Assembly: GCA_013141175.1 (NCBI GenBank)
Contig: JABFRN010000001.1
Span: 2,371,444 to 2,435,443 of the forward strand
Reading direction: 5' to 3'
Source of the DNA: Lysobacter sp.
GTDB lineage: Bacteria > Pseudomonadota > Gammaproteobacteria > Xanthomonadales > Xanthomonadaceae
Length of the DNA: 64,000 bases
Shown here: one piece after another, positions 33,867 to 41,834 of the stretch
Layout of the letters: each line of letters opens with the position of its first letter
Numbering within the stretch: position 1 is the stretch's first letter
Translations under genes and position numbers: made by a program
The notes under the pieces: generated by a model
Told to the model about the DNA's origin: nothing
Seen by the model: only the letters and a program-made list of their open reading frames with translations
The model's database searches: none

Positions 33867-34703
33867 TCATGCCTGTGTCGGCATGCGTTTGCGTACGCCG
33901 ACTTCGCCCGCGCGCAGCAACAGTTCGCCCGTGGCGGTGCGCAGCCGCAGCGCACCGTCCTCCGCGAGCCCGGCCGCGACGCCTGCCTGCGCGACGCCGC
34001 CGATAGCGGTGGCCACGTCGGCATCGCGCAGCGCATCGAGCGCATCGAATCGCGGCAGGAACGGCGCGAGGCCTTCGGCATCGAAGCGATCGATCGCGTC
34101 GACCAGCGCCGCCAGCACCGCCGCAGCGATGCTGTTTCGCGAGGGCAGCGCATCGCCCAGCAAAGCGTGCAGATCCGTCCACGGCTGATCGATCGCAACG
34201 GCAGCGTCTTTCGGCATCCGTATATTCAAGCCGAGCCCGATCACCGCACGCGGCCGTCCTTCCTGCATGCCACCCTCGATCAGCACGCCGCCGATCTTGC
34301 GGAGCGATTCGCCATTGTCGACCACCAGATCGTTCGGCCATTTGACCCGTACGGAATGCGCACCGAGCCTCTGCAGGGCTTCTGCGGTGGCGATGCCGAC
34401 GACCAGACTGAGCCCGCCGAGTCGCGCGAGTTCGCCATCGAAACGCCGTGCGAGCGACAGATACAGATTGTTGCCGGGCGGGGATGTCCACACGCGGCCA
34501 TGCCGGCCGCGACCGCCGGTCTGCTGTTCCGCGAACAGTACGTCGATGCCGTTTGAGGAGGTGTGCCGGCGCAGCAGTTCGCTGTTGGTCGAATCGATCC
34601 GGTCGACGATGTCGAGGGTCGCGATCCGTGTCTGTGTCGTCGCCGACAACCGTGCGCGCAGTGACGCGGCATCGAGCGCGTCGTCGAAGCGATGTCCGCT
34701 CAT
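33867..34703 (-). CDS. birA: Biotin--protein ligase without the DNA-binding domain
   Basis: Attaches biotin to acetyl-CoA carboxylase BCCP; 278 residues. The catalytic domain starts near residue 27 (TRIATLDIVDRIDSTNSELL). The biotinyl-AMP loop is GGRGRHGR (63-70) followed by VWTSPPGNNLYLS. KWPNDL is at 121-126 and KIGGVLIEG follows. The C-terminal SH3-like domain has LLLRAGEVGVRKR. Escherichia coli BirA has an extra N-terminal winged helix of about 60 residues. Here only about 25 residues precede the catalytic core, so this is a group I ligase that cannot repress biotin genes. It overlaps plsY by four bases. Confidence 0.95.
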   Translation of the reverse strand: MSGHRFDDALDAASLRARLSATTQTRIATLDIVDRIDSTNSELLRRHTSSNGIDVLFAEQQTGGRGRHGRVWTSPPGNNLYLSLARRFDGELARLGGLSLVVGIATAEALQRLGAHSVRVKWPNDLVVDNGESLRKIGGVLIEGGMQEGRPRAVIGLGLNIRMPKDAAVAIDQPWTDLHALLGDALPSRNSIAAAVLAALVDAIDRFDAEGLAPFLPRFDALDALRDADVATAIGGVAQAGVAAGLAEDGALRLRTATGELLLRAGEVGVRKRMPTQA

Positions 34704-35335
34704 GCGCGCCGTGCCCACCGGTGCAGCAGCCGCGCTTTCTCGAACCGGGATTCGGTGCCCGCGCGCAGCCGCGCGAGATTGGCCCGATGGGTGAACAGCA
34801 GCAGCAGGGCGACCGCGATCGCGAACGCGACCCGGACCGCATCCGCATGCGTGACCAGCGCGAGCGCGACGATCGACAACCCCGCGAGGATCGTGCTCAG
34901 GCCGACATAGCCGGTGAGGATCAGGCCGCACAGCCAGACCGCAAGCAGCACCGGTACCGCCGCCGGCCACAGCACCGCGACGCCGCCGACCACCGTCGCT
35001 GCGCCCTTGCCGCCGCGGAAGCCGTGCCAGACCGGCCATACGTGACCGATGCCTGCAGCGAATGCAGTGGCGTAGGGCAGCCATGCCGCATGCGCATCCT
35101 GCGCGAAACGCAGCCCCAGCCACGCCGCGAGCGCGCCCTTGCCGATGTCGATGACGACCACGCCGAGTGCAAATTTCACGCCTTGGGTGCGCAAAGCGTT
35201 GGTGCCGCCGGCGTTGCCGCTGCCCTGGGTGCGGATATCGACGCCGCGCAGTTTTCCCAGCAGCAGGCTGCCTGAAAGCGAGCCGAGCAGATAGGCGATG
35301 AAGACGAAAGCGATGGCGAGCGTGTCGGTAGGCAT
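34700..35335 (-). CDS. plsY: Glycerol-3-phosphate acyltransferase PlsY
   Basis: Inner-membrane enzyme that acylates glycerol-3-phosphate from acyl-phosphate, the first step of phospholipid synthesis; 211 residues, normal length. It shows five to seven hydrophobic helices and the three PlsY motifs: GSGNAGGTNALR near residue 38, HVWPVWHGFRGGKGAAT in the middle, and the C-terminal TGYVGLSTILAG and HRANLARLRAGTE. The last of these contains the conserved basic phosphate-binding segment. It overlaps birA by ATGA and follows a small membrane protein by 15 bp. Confidence 0.96.
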   Translation of the reverse strand: MPTDTLAIAFVFIAYLLGSLSGSLLLGKLRGVDIRTQGSGNAGGTNALRTQGVKFALGVVVIDIGKGALAAWLGLRFAQDAHAAWLPYATAFAAGIGHVWPVWHGFRGGKGAATVVGGVAVLWPAAVPVLLAVWLCGLILTGYVGLSTILAGLSIVALALVTHADAVRVAFAIAVALLLLFTHRANLARLRAGTESRFEKARLLHRWARRA

Positions 35336-35350
35336 CGGGTCGGCAGGCGT

Positions 35351-35734
35351 TCAGTGCGCCACGGTGTCGGTGGTCTTTCGCGATTTTCGCAGGATCGCCC
35401 GCACGATGCCGCCGACGCCGCCGGCAACCGCCGGAAAGACCAGCAGCGTCAGCGACGAGAACAGCAGCAACACGATCCAGGCTCGCGTTTCGCTGCTGCC
35501 GAACGCATAGGCGTATGCGTTCATGCCGATCCATGCACCCACGAGGCAGAGCAGCGCGCGAAGCATGCCGACGCGCAATCCGATGACCAGGACCGGAATC
35601 GCCAGCACCGCCTGGCAGAGGAAGAACCCCGTCGAGTTGTCGAAGGGCTCGAATTTCCCGGAGACCAGCTGCGACGCGACCCAGCTCAGCGGTCCGAGCA
35701 ACAGGCCGATCGCGAAGTACAGGAGGATGCGCAT
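35351..35734 (-). CDS. Small four-helix membrane protein of unknown function
   Basis: A 127-residue hydrophobic protein with about four helices (residues 2-23, 36-52, 56-75 and 86-115) and a basic C-terminus (ILRKSRKTTDT). It lies 6 bp after the DegV/DAK2 gene and 15 bp before plsY, so it is an operon member. No domain was recognised. The context suggests a link to lipid or envelope metabolism, which is only inference. Confidence 0.75.
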   Translation of the reverse strand: MRILLYFAIGLLLGPLSWVASQLVSGKFEPFDNSTGFFLCQAVLAIPVLVIGLRVGMLRALLCLVGAWIGMNAYAYAFGSSETRAWIVLLLFSSLTLLVFPAVAGGVGGIVRAILRKSRKTTDTVAH

Positions 35735-35740
35735 GCCCGG

Positions 35741-37717
35741 TTACTCCGGCGCCGGCTGGAACGATGCCACCAATGTCCTGCGCCCGGCATGCGCGCCGAT
35801 GGCGGGGCCGGTTTCGACCAGGTGCGCTTCGCTCAGCTCCAGCCGCTCCCGCAACGCGGCGAGCAGTCGCTCGCCGTCGGCGAGGGCGTCGCAATGGCCG
35901 ATGATCGCGCGCAGTCGCGTCTTTGCGCCGAACGCCTTGCGCACGCGCCTGGCGACATGGCCCGCAAAGGCTTCCGGTGCCTTCGCCTTCGCGATCAGGC
36001 CACCGGCGATACCCAGTCTGCCGTCGGTCTTCATCTTCGCGACCGGCGTGAGTCCGGTGATGTTCACCATCGATTCGGCCCAACCCGGAATGCGTCCGCC
36101 GCGCACCGCGTGGCGGATGTCGCGCGCCATCGCCCAGGTGAGGGTGTGCGGGCGCAGGCGTTCGAGTTCACGCAGGATCGCATCGGCGTCCGCCCCTGCA
36201 TCGGCCATCTCTGCCGCGCGCCACGCCAGCAACCCTTGTCCGCCGGCGACGTTGATGCTGTCGAAGACGTGAATCTTGCCGCGTGAGCCGACGTCGTCGC
36301 CGCGTGCCGCCGCGTGCTCCGCCGATTGCAGCGTGCCCGACAGCGCGCGCGACAGTCCGACATAGATCACGTCCGGGTGGTGCGCGCACAGGAATTCGAA
36401 GTGCCGCCGGAAATCGCCCGGCGGCGGCTGGCTGGTGCGCGGCAGTTGCCGCGACGCGGCCATGCGCCGGTAGAACTCGCCGGTGGCGAGACCGATCTTG
36501 TCGAGATAATCGCGGTCGTCCAGGTTCACCCGCACCGGCACCACGTGCAGGGCGTAGCGTTCGGCGATGGCCTCGGGCAGATCGACGGCGCTGTCGGTGA
36601 CGACGGCCACGCGATCTTCGCGCTCGGCGCTGCGCGACTGCAGCAGCATGTCGTCGGCCTTCATGCCTTCGACCGTCGCGAATGCCGCGCAGGCGTCGAA
36701 CAACTGCTGCGGCGTGCCGACATGCGCATGCACGCGCATCCGCGTGCCGCCGCCGGCGAGCACCATCGAATCCGCGCCGATCGCGTCCAGCGCCGCACGC
36801 AGCGCGCCGCGCTCGATCGGCACGCCGCGTTCGCTGTCGACGATCAACAGGCATTCCGTGCACCAGCGGCGATCGGGATCGACCGCATCGTGCGCCGGAT
36901 GCGCATGGTCGTCGTCGCCGTTCCCGTCCTCGTCGCCTTCGTTCGCCGCGCGCAGGTTCGCGCGCAGACGCATCGCGCGCGGGCCGCCCTCGACGAATTC
37001 GCCGATCCCTTCGAGAAGATCGACGAAGCCCTGGGCGCCGGCATCGACCACGCCCGCCCTTTGCAGCAGCGCCATCTGCTGCGGCGTGCGCGCCAACGCG
37101 CGCCGTGCCTGCGCCAAGGCCTGGTTGAAACCGCCGCGCGGGTCGTTCCGCAGTTGCGCTGCGGATTCTTCCATCGCATCGGCGAAGCTGTCGATCACGC
37201 TGATGATCGTGCCTTCCACCGGATGGGCGAGCGCAGCGCGGGCACTGTCGGCGCCATGGCGGACCGCAGCGGCCAGCGTCCGTGCGTCCAGCGAGGGCTG
37301 CGCGCGCGCATGTTCGGCCACGCCGTGCAGGAACTGGGCGAGGATCGCGCCGGAATTGCCGCGCGCGCCATCGATGGCGTCGTCGCCGATCCGTTTCAGA
37401 AGCTCGCCGATGTGACGGCTGCGCCGGCTCAGGGCGCCGTTGAGGACACTGCCCAGGGTGAAGGCGAGGTTGTTGCCGGTGTCGCCATCGGCGACCGGGA
37501 AGACATTGATCCTGTTCAGTCCATCGCGCGCGGCGATGACCCGGCGGGTGCCGGCGATCAGCGCACGGCGCAGTGCCGGCGCCGTCAGATGGGCTGCAGG
37601 CGTGGCTGTGGCTCCGGAACCATCGCTGGTGTCCGGTCGCGGGTCTGAAGAGACGGTGTTCACGGCGCGAGTCTGCCGCAACTCGTGCCCTCCCGGATGC
37701 TGCGCCGCAGCAGGCAT
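35741..37717 (-). CDS. DAK2-DegV fusion protein, FakA/FakB-like
   Basis: A 658-residue fusion. The N-terminal half is a DAK2/DhaL nucleotide-binding domain: NRINVFPVADGDTGNNL (about 70-86), GARGNSGAILAQFLHG, and LLQRAGVVDAGAQGF. The C-terminal half is a DegV fatty-acid-binding domain: VAVVTDSAVDLPEA, TSQPPPGDF, DVIYVGLSRALSGTLQSA, and FDSINVAGGQGLL. In Gram-positive bacteria the two domains occur as separate FakA and FakB proteins that phosphorylate exogenous fatty acids. A single-chain version upstream of plsY, which uses acyl-phosphate, fits fatty-acid activation. The start is uncertain: ATG 37717, or GTG 37663. Confidence 0.9.
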   Translation of the reverse strand: MPAAAQHPGGHELRQTRAVNTVSSDPRPDTSDGSGATATPAAHLTAPALRRALIAGTRRVIAARDGLNRINVFPVADGDTGNNLAFTLGSVLNGALSRRSRHIGELLKRIGDDAIDGARGNSGAILAQFLHGVAEHARAQPSLDARTLAAAVRHGADSARAALAHPVEGTIISVIDSFADAMEESAAQLRNDPRGGFNQALAQARRALARTPQQMALLQRAGVVDAGAQGFVDLLEGIGEFVEGGPRAMRLRANLRAANEGDEDGNGDDDHAHPAHDAVDPDRRWCTECLLIVDSERGVPIERGALRAALDAIGADSMVLAGGGTRMRVHAHVGTPQQLFDACAAFATVEGMKADDMLLQSRSAEREDRVAVVTDSAVDLPEAIAERYALHVVPVRVNLDDRDYLDKIGLATGEFYRRMAASRQLPRTSQPPPGDFRRHFEFLCAHHPDVIYVGLSRALSGTLQSAEHAAARGDDVGSRGKIHVFDSINVAGGQGLLAWRAAEMADAGADADAILRELERLRPHTLTWAMARDIRHAVRGGRIPGWAESMVNITGLTPVAKMKTDGRLGIAGGLIAKAKAPEAFAGHVARRVRKAFGAKTRLRAIIGHCDALADGERLLAALRERLELSEAHLVETGPAIGAHAGRRTLVASFQPAPE

Positions 37718-37804
37718 CGCCGGCTGCGGTCGGCGGCGGGGCTGCGTCAGCAAAAGCGGTCACATCCGCGCTATAGTCGCCGTCTTGTCTGGGCCTCCGC
37801 CACG

Positions 37805-38104
37805 ATGGATACCGTCATGCGCCGTTCCCGCTTCCTTCCGTTCACGCTGCTGCTGCTCGCGCTGGTCAGTCTCCCGGTCGCCGCGCGCACCTCGCCGCTC
37901 TCGAACGCCGGTGAAGATGTCGCCAGCTGCCCCGATACCGGTGCCGCAGACGACGACCAGACCGATCCGGCCAACAAGTCCACCGCAACCAAGCGCGCCG
38001 CAGCGCCTACCGCGACCAAGGTGCGTCCCGCAGTGCGCGGCAACGACACCGCGCCGGGACGCGCGCCGCGCTGGCACCGCTTCCTGCCCGGCATGTACCG
38101 CTGA
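37805..38104 (+). CDS. Small exported protein of unknown function
   Basis: A 99-residue protein with a signal peptide (basic MRRSRF, hydrophobic LPFTLLLLALVSLPVA, cleavage near AARTS). The mature part is short, polar and Thr/Ala/Asp-rich, with one cysteine (ASCPDT) and a basic C-terminus ending FLPGMYR. No family was recognised. It is divergent from the DAK2-DegV gene. A possible -10, CTATAGTC, lies near 37769. It is followed by mtfA on the same strand. Confidence 0.62.
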   Translation: MDTVMRRSRFLPFTLLLLALVSLPVAARTSPLSNAGEDVASCPDTGAADDDQTDPANKSTATKRAAAPTATKVRPAVRGNDTAPGRAPRWHRFLPGMYR

Positions 38105-38126
38105 GTCTGCTCCGCGCGTCCCGCAC

Positions 38127-38885
38127 TTGCGCTGGCTCCTCGGACTGTTCGCCCGACCCGATCCGATCGATACCGCCCAATGGCGGCGCGTCCGCGCATC
38201 CTTGCCCTGGATCGAGAGGCTCGATCCCGACCGCGACGATCGTCTTCGCGCGCTGACTGCGGGATTCCTGCACGGCAAGACCATCACGCCGGTGGACGGC
38301 CTGGTCCTCGACCCGGACCAGCGCTGCATGCTCGCCGCGCTGTGCTGTCTGCCACTGCTCGAATTCGGCGCGGAAGGTCTGCACGGCTGGTCGCAGTTGA
38401 TCGTGTATCCCGATGCCTTCCGCGTGCAGCGCGACCATGTCGATGCCGCCGGGGTGCTGCATATCGAGGATGACGAGCTCAGCGGCGAGGCCTGGGACGC
38501 CGGCCCGTTGATCCTGTCCTGGGCGGATGTCTGCGCGGACATCGACGATCCCGAATCCGGTTGCTGCGTCGCCGTGCATGAAATGGCACACAAGCTGGAC
38601 ATGCTGGACGGTGCGATCGACGGCACGCCGCCGCTGCCGCGCGACTGGCAGCGCGCGTGGGCGCGTGATTTCCAAAGTGCCTACGACGCATTCGTGACGC
38701 AGATGGAGGCGGGCCTGGAAACCGCGATCGATCCGTATGCCGCCGAGGCGACCGACGAATTCTTTGCGGTGTGCAGCGAATACCACTTCAGTGCGCCGCA
38801 GTTGCTGCGCGAACACATGCCGGCGATCGCCGCGCATCTGCAGCGGTTCTACGGCGAGAGCCCGTTCGATCGTGCGGTGGTGTAG
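38127..38885 (+). CDS. mtfA: M90-family zinc peptidase MtfA
   Basis: A 252-residue cytoplasmic metallopeptidase. In Escherichia coli MtfA binds the glucose repressor Mlc. The catalytic motif H-E-M-A-H lies at residues 151-155 (CCVAVHEMAHKLDMLDG), with the third ligand region EATDEFFAVCSEYHF downstream. The typical N-terminal DDRLRALTAGFLHGK and central LIVYPDAFRV are present. No in-frame ATG fits, so a TTG start at 38127 is proposed. It gives a length close to the 265-residue E. coli protein. Its TAG stop lies in the first bases of the palindromic element at 38881. Confidence 0.88.
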   Translation: MRWLLGLFARPDPIDTAQWRRVRASLPWIERLDPDRDDRLRALTAGFLHGKTITPVDGLVLDPDQRCMLAALCCLPLLEFGAEGLHGWSQLIVYPDAFRVQRDHVDAAGVLHIEDDELSGEAWDAGPLILSWADVCADIDDPESGCCVAVHEMAHKLDMLDGAIDGTPPLPRDWQRAWARDFQSAYDAFVTQMEAGLETAIDPYAAEATDEFFAVCSEYHFSAPQLLREHMPAIAAHLQRFYGESPFDRAVV

Positions 38886-38998
38886 GTCGGGTTTCAACCC
38901 GACATCACGGCGTGTCCGATTGCGTCGAACAATGATCGAAATGGTTTCGATCGTTGCAATCCAACGTGTCTTGATGTCGAGCCATGGCGCGACCTACA
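38881..38998. repeat. Inverted repeat spanning both convergent stop codons
   Basis: The left arm TGTAGGTCGGGTTTCAACCC plus GACATC (38881-38906) pairs imperfectly with the right arm GATGTCGAGCCATGGCGCGA plus CCTACA (38973-38998). About 66 bp of A+T-richer sequence separates them, and the left arm carries its own internal hairpin (GTCGGGTTTCAACCCGAC). The mtfA stop TAG (38883-38885) lies in the left arm. The phoQ stop TAG, read from the complement of 38994-38996, lies in the right arm. Confidence 0.78.
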
Positions 38999-40412
38999 GC
39001 CCAGGCGGCAGCGTGACCTCGAAGCGTGCGCCGCCGAGTTCTTCCGACACGCCGACCTCCAGCTCGCCGCGATAGCTGCGCACGATGTCCTGCACGATCG
39101 CCAGGCCGATACCGTGACCCTGCACGCGCTCGTCGCCGCGCACGCCGCGCTGCAACACCAGGGCGATCTTTTCCTCCGGGATGCCGGGGCCGTCGTCTTC
39201 CACCACCAGCAGCAGGCCGGGGCGGCGGTTGGGTGCGGTGCCGCCGGCTTTCGCAGTGAGCAATACCCGTGCACGCGCCCATTTGAACGCGTTCTCCAGC
39301 AGATTGCCGAGCAATTCCTGCAGGTCGCCCTTTTCGCCGTAGAAGCGCGCCTCCGCGTCGATCTCGAATTCGCAGAACACGCCTTTCGCTGCGTAGACTT
39401 TTTCCAGTCCGCTCACGATTTCCTCTGCGTTGCTTTCGATCGCAAGCGGCGCCGCGAACAGTTTGTGGCCGCCCGAGGCCGCCCGACTCAACTGGTAACC
39501 GACCAGATCGTTCATGCGTTTGAGCTGGTCATCGAGTTCGGCCCGCAGCTCGGGCCCATCGGTGCCGCTGTCCATCCGGCTGCGCAGCACCGCGAGCGGG
39601 GTTTTCAGGCTGTGCGCGAGGTCGGCGAGGATATTGCGCTGACGTTCGAGGTTCTCGCGCTCGCTCTCGATGAAGGCGTTGATGCTTTCGGTCAGGGGTT
39701 CGAGCTCGCGCGGATGGCGTTCGCCCATCCGGTGCGCGATGCCGCGCTGCACACGCTTGAGCTCATCGATCACGCGTCGCAGCGGCAACAGGCTCCAGCG
39801 CAACACCAGCACCTGCAGCAGCAGCAGAAACACGCCGACGCCACCCAGATAACCCCACAGCGCGCGCCGGAACACCGTCAACTGGTTCTGCAGCCGCGCG
39901 GTGTCCTCCAGGATGTAAATGGTGTGCGGGACCTCGTCGGACAGATCGTCGCCCGGCCACACCAGGCCGTAACCGAACCGGTACGCCTGGCTGGTTTCGC
40001 CGTTCGACTTCATGTATTCCAACGGGCCTTCGAACCGCTCCTGCCCGGCTTTGAGCATGCGCACCGGCGGCAGCTGCGGCCCGCGCGCCGAATCGGAATC
40101 CCACAGCACGAACGGCAGCACGATCTGCGCGTACAGGCCGCTGCCCGGGCGTTTCAGGCGCGGATCGGGCAGTTTGTCGTCGTATGGCGGCACCAGGTCG
40201 CCGCCGCGGCTGAATTCGGTTTCGCGGGCGAAATCGAGCGCGTAGTCGCGCAGCCGACCGCGCAGGATGTTCTCGGCGGTGTTGAGGAACGCGCGGTCCA
40301 GGGCGTAGCCGGCCAGGGCGAGAAACGCGATCAGTCCGAGGCTGGCGGCCAGCAGCTGTCGCGTCTGCAGCGAGCGCGGGCGCCAGTGATAGAGGCGTTC
40401 ACGCGTGGCCAT
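38994..40412 (-). CDS. phoQ: Sensor histidine kinase, PhoQ-like
   Basis: Inner-membrane sensor of 472 residues. The first helix is at about residues 20-38, a periplasmic sensor domain spans about 40-180, and the second helix is around 185-206. A HAMP-like linker follows. The H-box is ADLAHSLKTPLAVLRSRMD with phosphorylatable His at 267. The ATPase domain shows NLLENAFKWAR, VEDDGPGIPEE and GHGIGLAIVQDI. The acidic, divalent-cation-type periplasmic patch expected for PhoQ cannot be verified by eye; the assignment rests on the adjacent PhoP-like regulator. The gene lies 78 bp downstream of phoP. ATG at 40412 is preferred. Confidence 0.9.
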   Translation of the reverse strand: MATRERLYHWRPRSLQTRQLLAASLGLIAFLALAGYALDRAFLNTAENILRGRLRDYALDFARETEFSRGGDLVPPYDDKLPDPRLKRPGSGLYAQIVLPFVLWDSDSARGPQLPPVRMLKAGQERFEGPLEYMKSNGETSQAYRFGYGLVWPGDDLSDEVPHTIYILEDTARLQNQLTVFRRALWGYLGGVGVFLLLLQVLVLRWSLLPLRRVIDELKRVQRGIAHRMGERHPRELEPLTESINAFIESERENLERQRNILADLAHSLKTPLAVLRSRMDSGTDGPELRAELDDQLKRMNDLVGYQLSRAASGGHKLFAAPLAIESNAEEIVSGLEKVYAAKGVFCEFEIDAEARFYGEKGDLQELLGNLLENAFKWARARVLLTAKAGGTAPNRRPGLLLVVEDDGPGIPEEKIALVLQRGVRGDERVQGHGIGLAIVQDIVRSYRGELEVGVSEELGGARFEVTLPPGL

Positions 40413-40490
40413 GGCGGGTGTCCGGCAGCGCATGCGCGACGAGGCCGCGCGTGGAAGCGCGGCCTCGGAGGCACTGCGGCGCGGCCGGGT

Positions 40491-41177
40491 TCAAGCGTCG
40501 CCGGTACGCGCGATCGCGAAACGGTAGCCACGACCGCGCACGGTCTCGATCGGCTTGAGCGCGCCATCGGGGTCCAGTTTCTTGCGCAGTCGGCCGATGA
40601 AGACTTCCAGCACGTTGGAGTCGCGATCGAAATCCTGCTGGTAGATGTGCTCGGTGAGGTCGGCCTTCGATACCAGCTCGCCCGCATGCATCATCAGATA
40701 TTCGAGCACTTTGTATTCGTAGCTGGTCAGGTCGACATTGCTGCCGTTGACGCTGACGGTCTGCGCGGCGAGGTCGAGGGTGACCGGCCCGCATTCGAGC
40801 GCCGGTTTGCTCCAGCCTGCGGCGCGGCGCACCAAGGCGTTGATGCGGGCGAGCAGTTCTTCGACGTGGAAGGGTTTGACCAGATAGTCGTCGGCGCCCT
40901 GTTTGAGGCCTTCGACCTTGTCCTGCCAGCTGGAGCGGGCGGTGAGGATCAGCACCGGGAACTGTTTGCCTTCGGCGCGCAGGGCCTGGATCAACTCCAT
41001 GCCAGACATCTTCGGCAGGCCGAGGTCGATGATGCCGATGTCGAACGGCACCTCGCGGCCCATGTACAGGCCTTCCTCGCCGTCCTGGGCGGTATCGACC
41101 GCGTAGCCTTCGCGTTTCAGCCGCGCGGCCAGGGTCTCGCGGAGGGGGGCTTCGTCTTCGACCAGAAGGATTCGCAT
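40491..41177 (-). CDS. phoP: Response regulator, PhoP-like (OmpR family)
   Basis: A 228-residue two-domain regulator. The receiver domain (1-118) contains the acidic pair VEDEA (6-10), phospho-acceptor Asp51 in DIGIIDLGLPKMSG, then LTARSSW and the conserved lysine in DYLVKPF. The C-terminal winged helix (about 130-228) shows LTSYEYKVLEYLMMHAGELV, SNVLEVFIGRLRKKL and VRGRGYRFA. In Xanthomonas-type bacteria PhoP-PhoQ responds to divalent cations and cationic peptides. That role is inferred from family. ATG at 41177 opens directly into MRILLVEDE. Confidence 0.93.
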   Translation of the reverse strand: MRILLVEDEAPLRETLAARLKREGYAVDTAQDGEEGLYMGREVPFDIGIIDLGLPKMSGMELIQALRAEGKQFPVLILTARSSWQDKVEGLKQGADDYLVKPFHVEELLARINALVRRAAGWSKPALECGPVTLDLAAQTVSVNGSNVDLTSYEYKVLEYLMMHAGELVSKADLTEHIYQQDFDRDSNVLEVFIGRLRKKLDPDGALKPIETVRGRGYRFAIARTGDA

Positions 41178-41314
41178 CGATCGCTCCAAGGCTGGCGGAA
41201 ATGCCAGCGTCTCATTCAGGAACGGAGCATAGCCGCGTGTGGCGACGACCGAGCGCCGGGCGTTCGGTCCGTTCAGATTTCACTTATGCGCCCCCTGCAG
41301 CCGGAAGCCTGGGT

Positions 41315-41680
41315 TCAATCTTCTTTGTGTTGGCGAGACGGGTTGTCGCCGTTGCGCGGCACTTGCCGGCGCGGGTCGGGGTTCGGCTGGGCGTCGTCCA
41401 TGTAGATCCGGACGCGGCCCGCGTCGTCGACCACTTTGATGCGGGTGACGTCGCGGCCGTCGTACTGCATGCGCTCGGCGCTCAGCACCTGGCCGCGGTT
41501 GGAGCGTTCGATCCTGCGGACGGCATCGGACACACTGTCGTCGCGCTGGGAACGAGTCGGCTCCGGCGGCGGGCGTTCGCCGCGCGGGCCGCGACCTTGC
41601 TGGGCAGCCGCCGGCAGGGCGGCGCTGGCCAGAGCGACGGCCAGAACGGTCAGCGGCGGGAGGCGGCGGGACAGCGACAT
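41315..41680 (-). CDS. Small exported PepSY-like protein
   Basis: A 121-residue protein with a signal peptide (LTVLAVALASAALPAAAQ) and a polar mature part. The core is VSDAVRRIERSNRGQVLSAE followed by GRDVTRIKVVDDAGRVRIYM, matching the PepSY pattern of helix then paired strands. The C-terminus is polar (PNPDPRRQVPRNGDNPS). PepSY proteins are thought to inhibit periplasmic peptidases or modulate sensors. It lies directly upstream of phoP on the same strand, separated by 137 bp, and may be part of that regulatory unit. ATG at 41680 begins the signal peptide. Confidence 0.78.
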   Translation of the reverse strand: MSLSRRLPPLTVLAVALASAALPAAAQQGRGPRGERPPPEPTRSQRDDSVSDAVRRIERSNRGQVLSAERMQYDGRDVTRIKVVDDAGRVRIYMDDAQPNPDPRRQVPRNGDNPSRQHKED

Positions 41681-41834
41681 GGGCGAAGGCTCTGGAAGGT
41701 GGCGATGGTGGAACACATCATCGCGCTTGGGATGGGCATTCTTGAAAGGTAGCGGTGAATCCGTCCTTAACTTTTTCTTAAGCCCGTCCGATCAGGGGGT
41801 GGGGTTCAGCGACGAAGCATCGCAGGCGCAGGCT

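Noticed and set aside
36168-37763. 531-codon minus-strand frame
   Set aside because: Out-of-frame shadow of the DAK2-DegV fusion, dominated by Arg.
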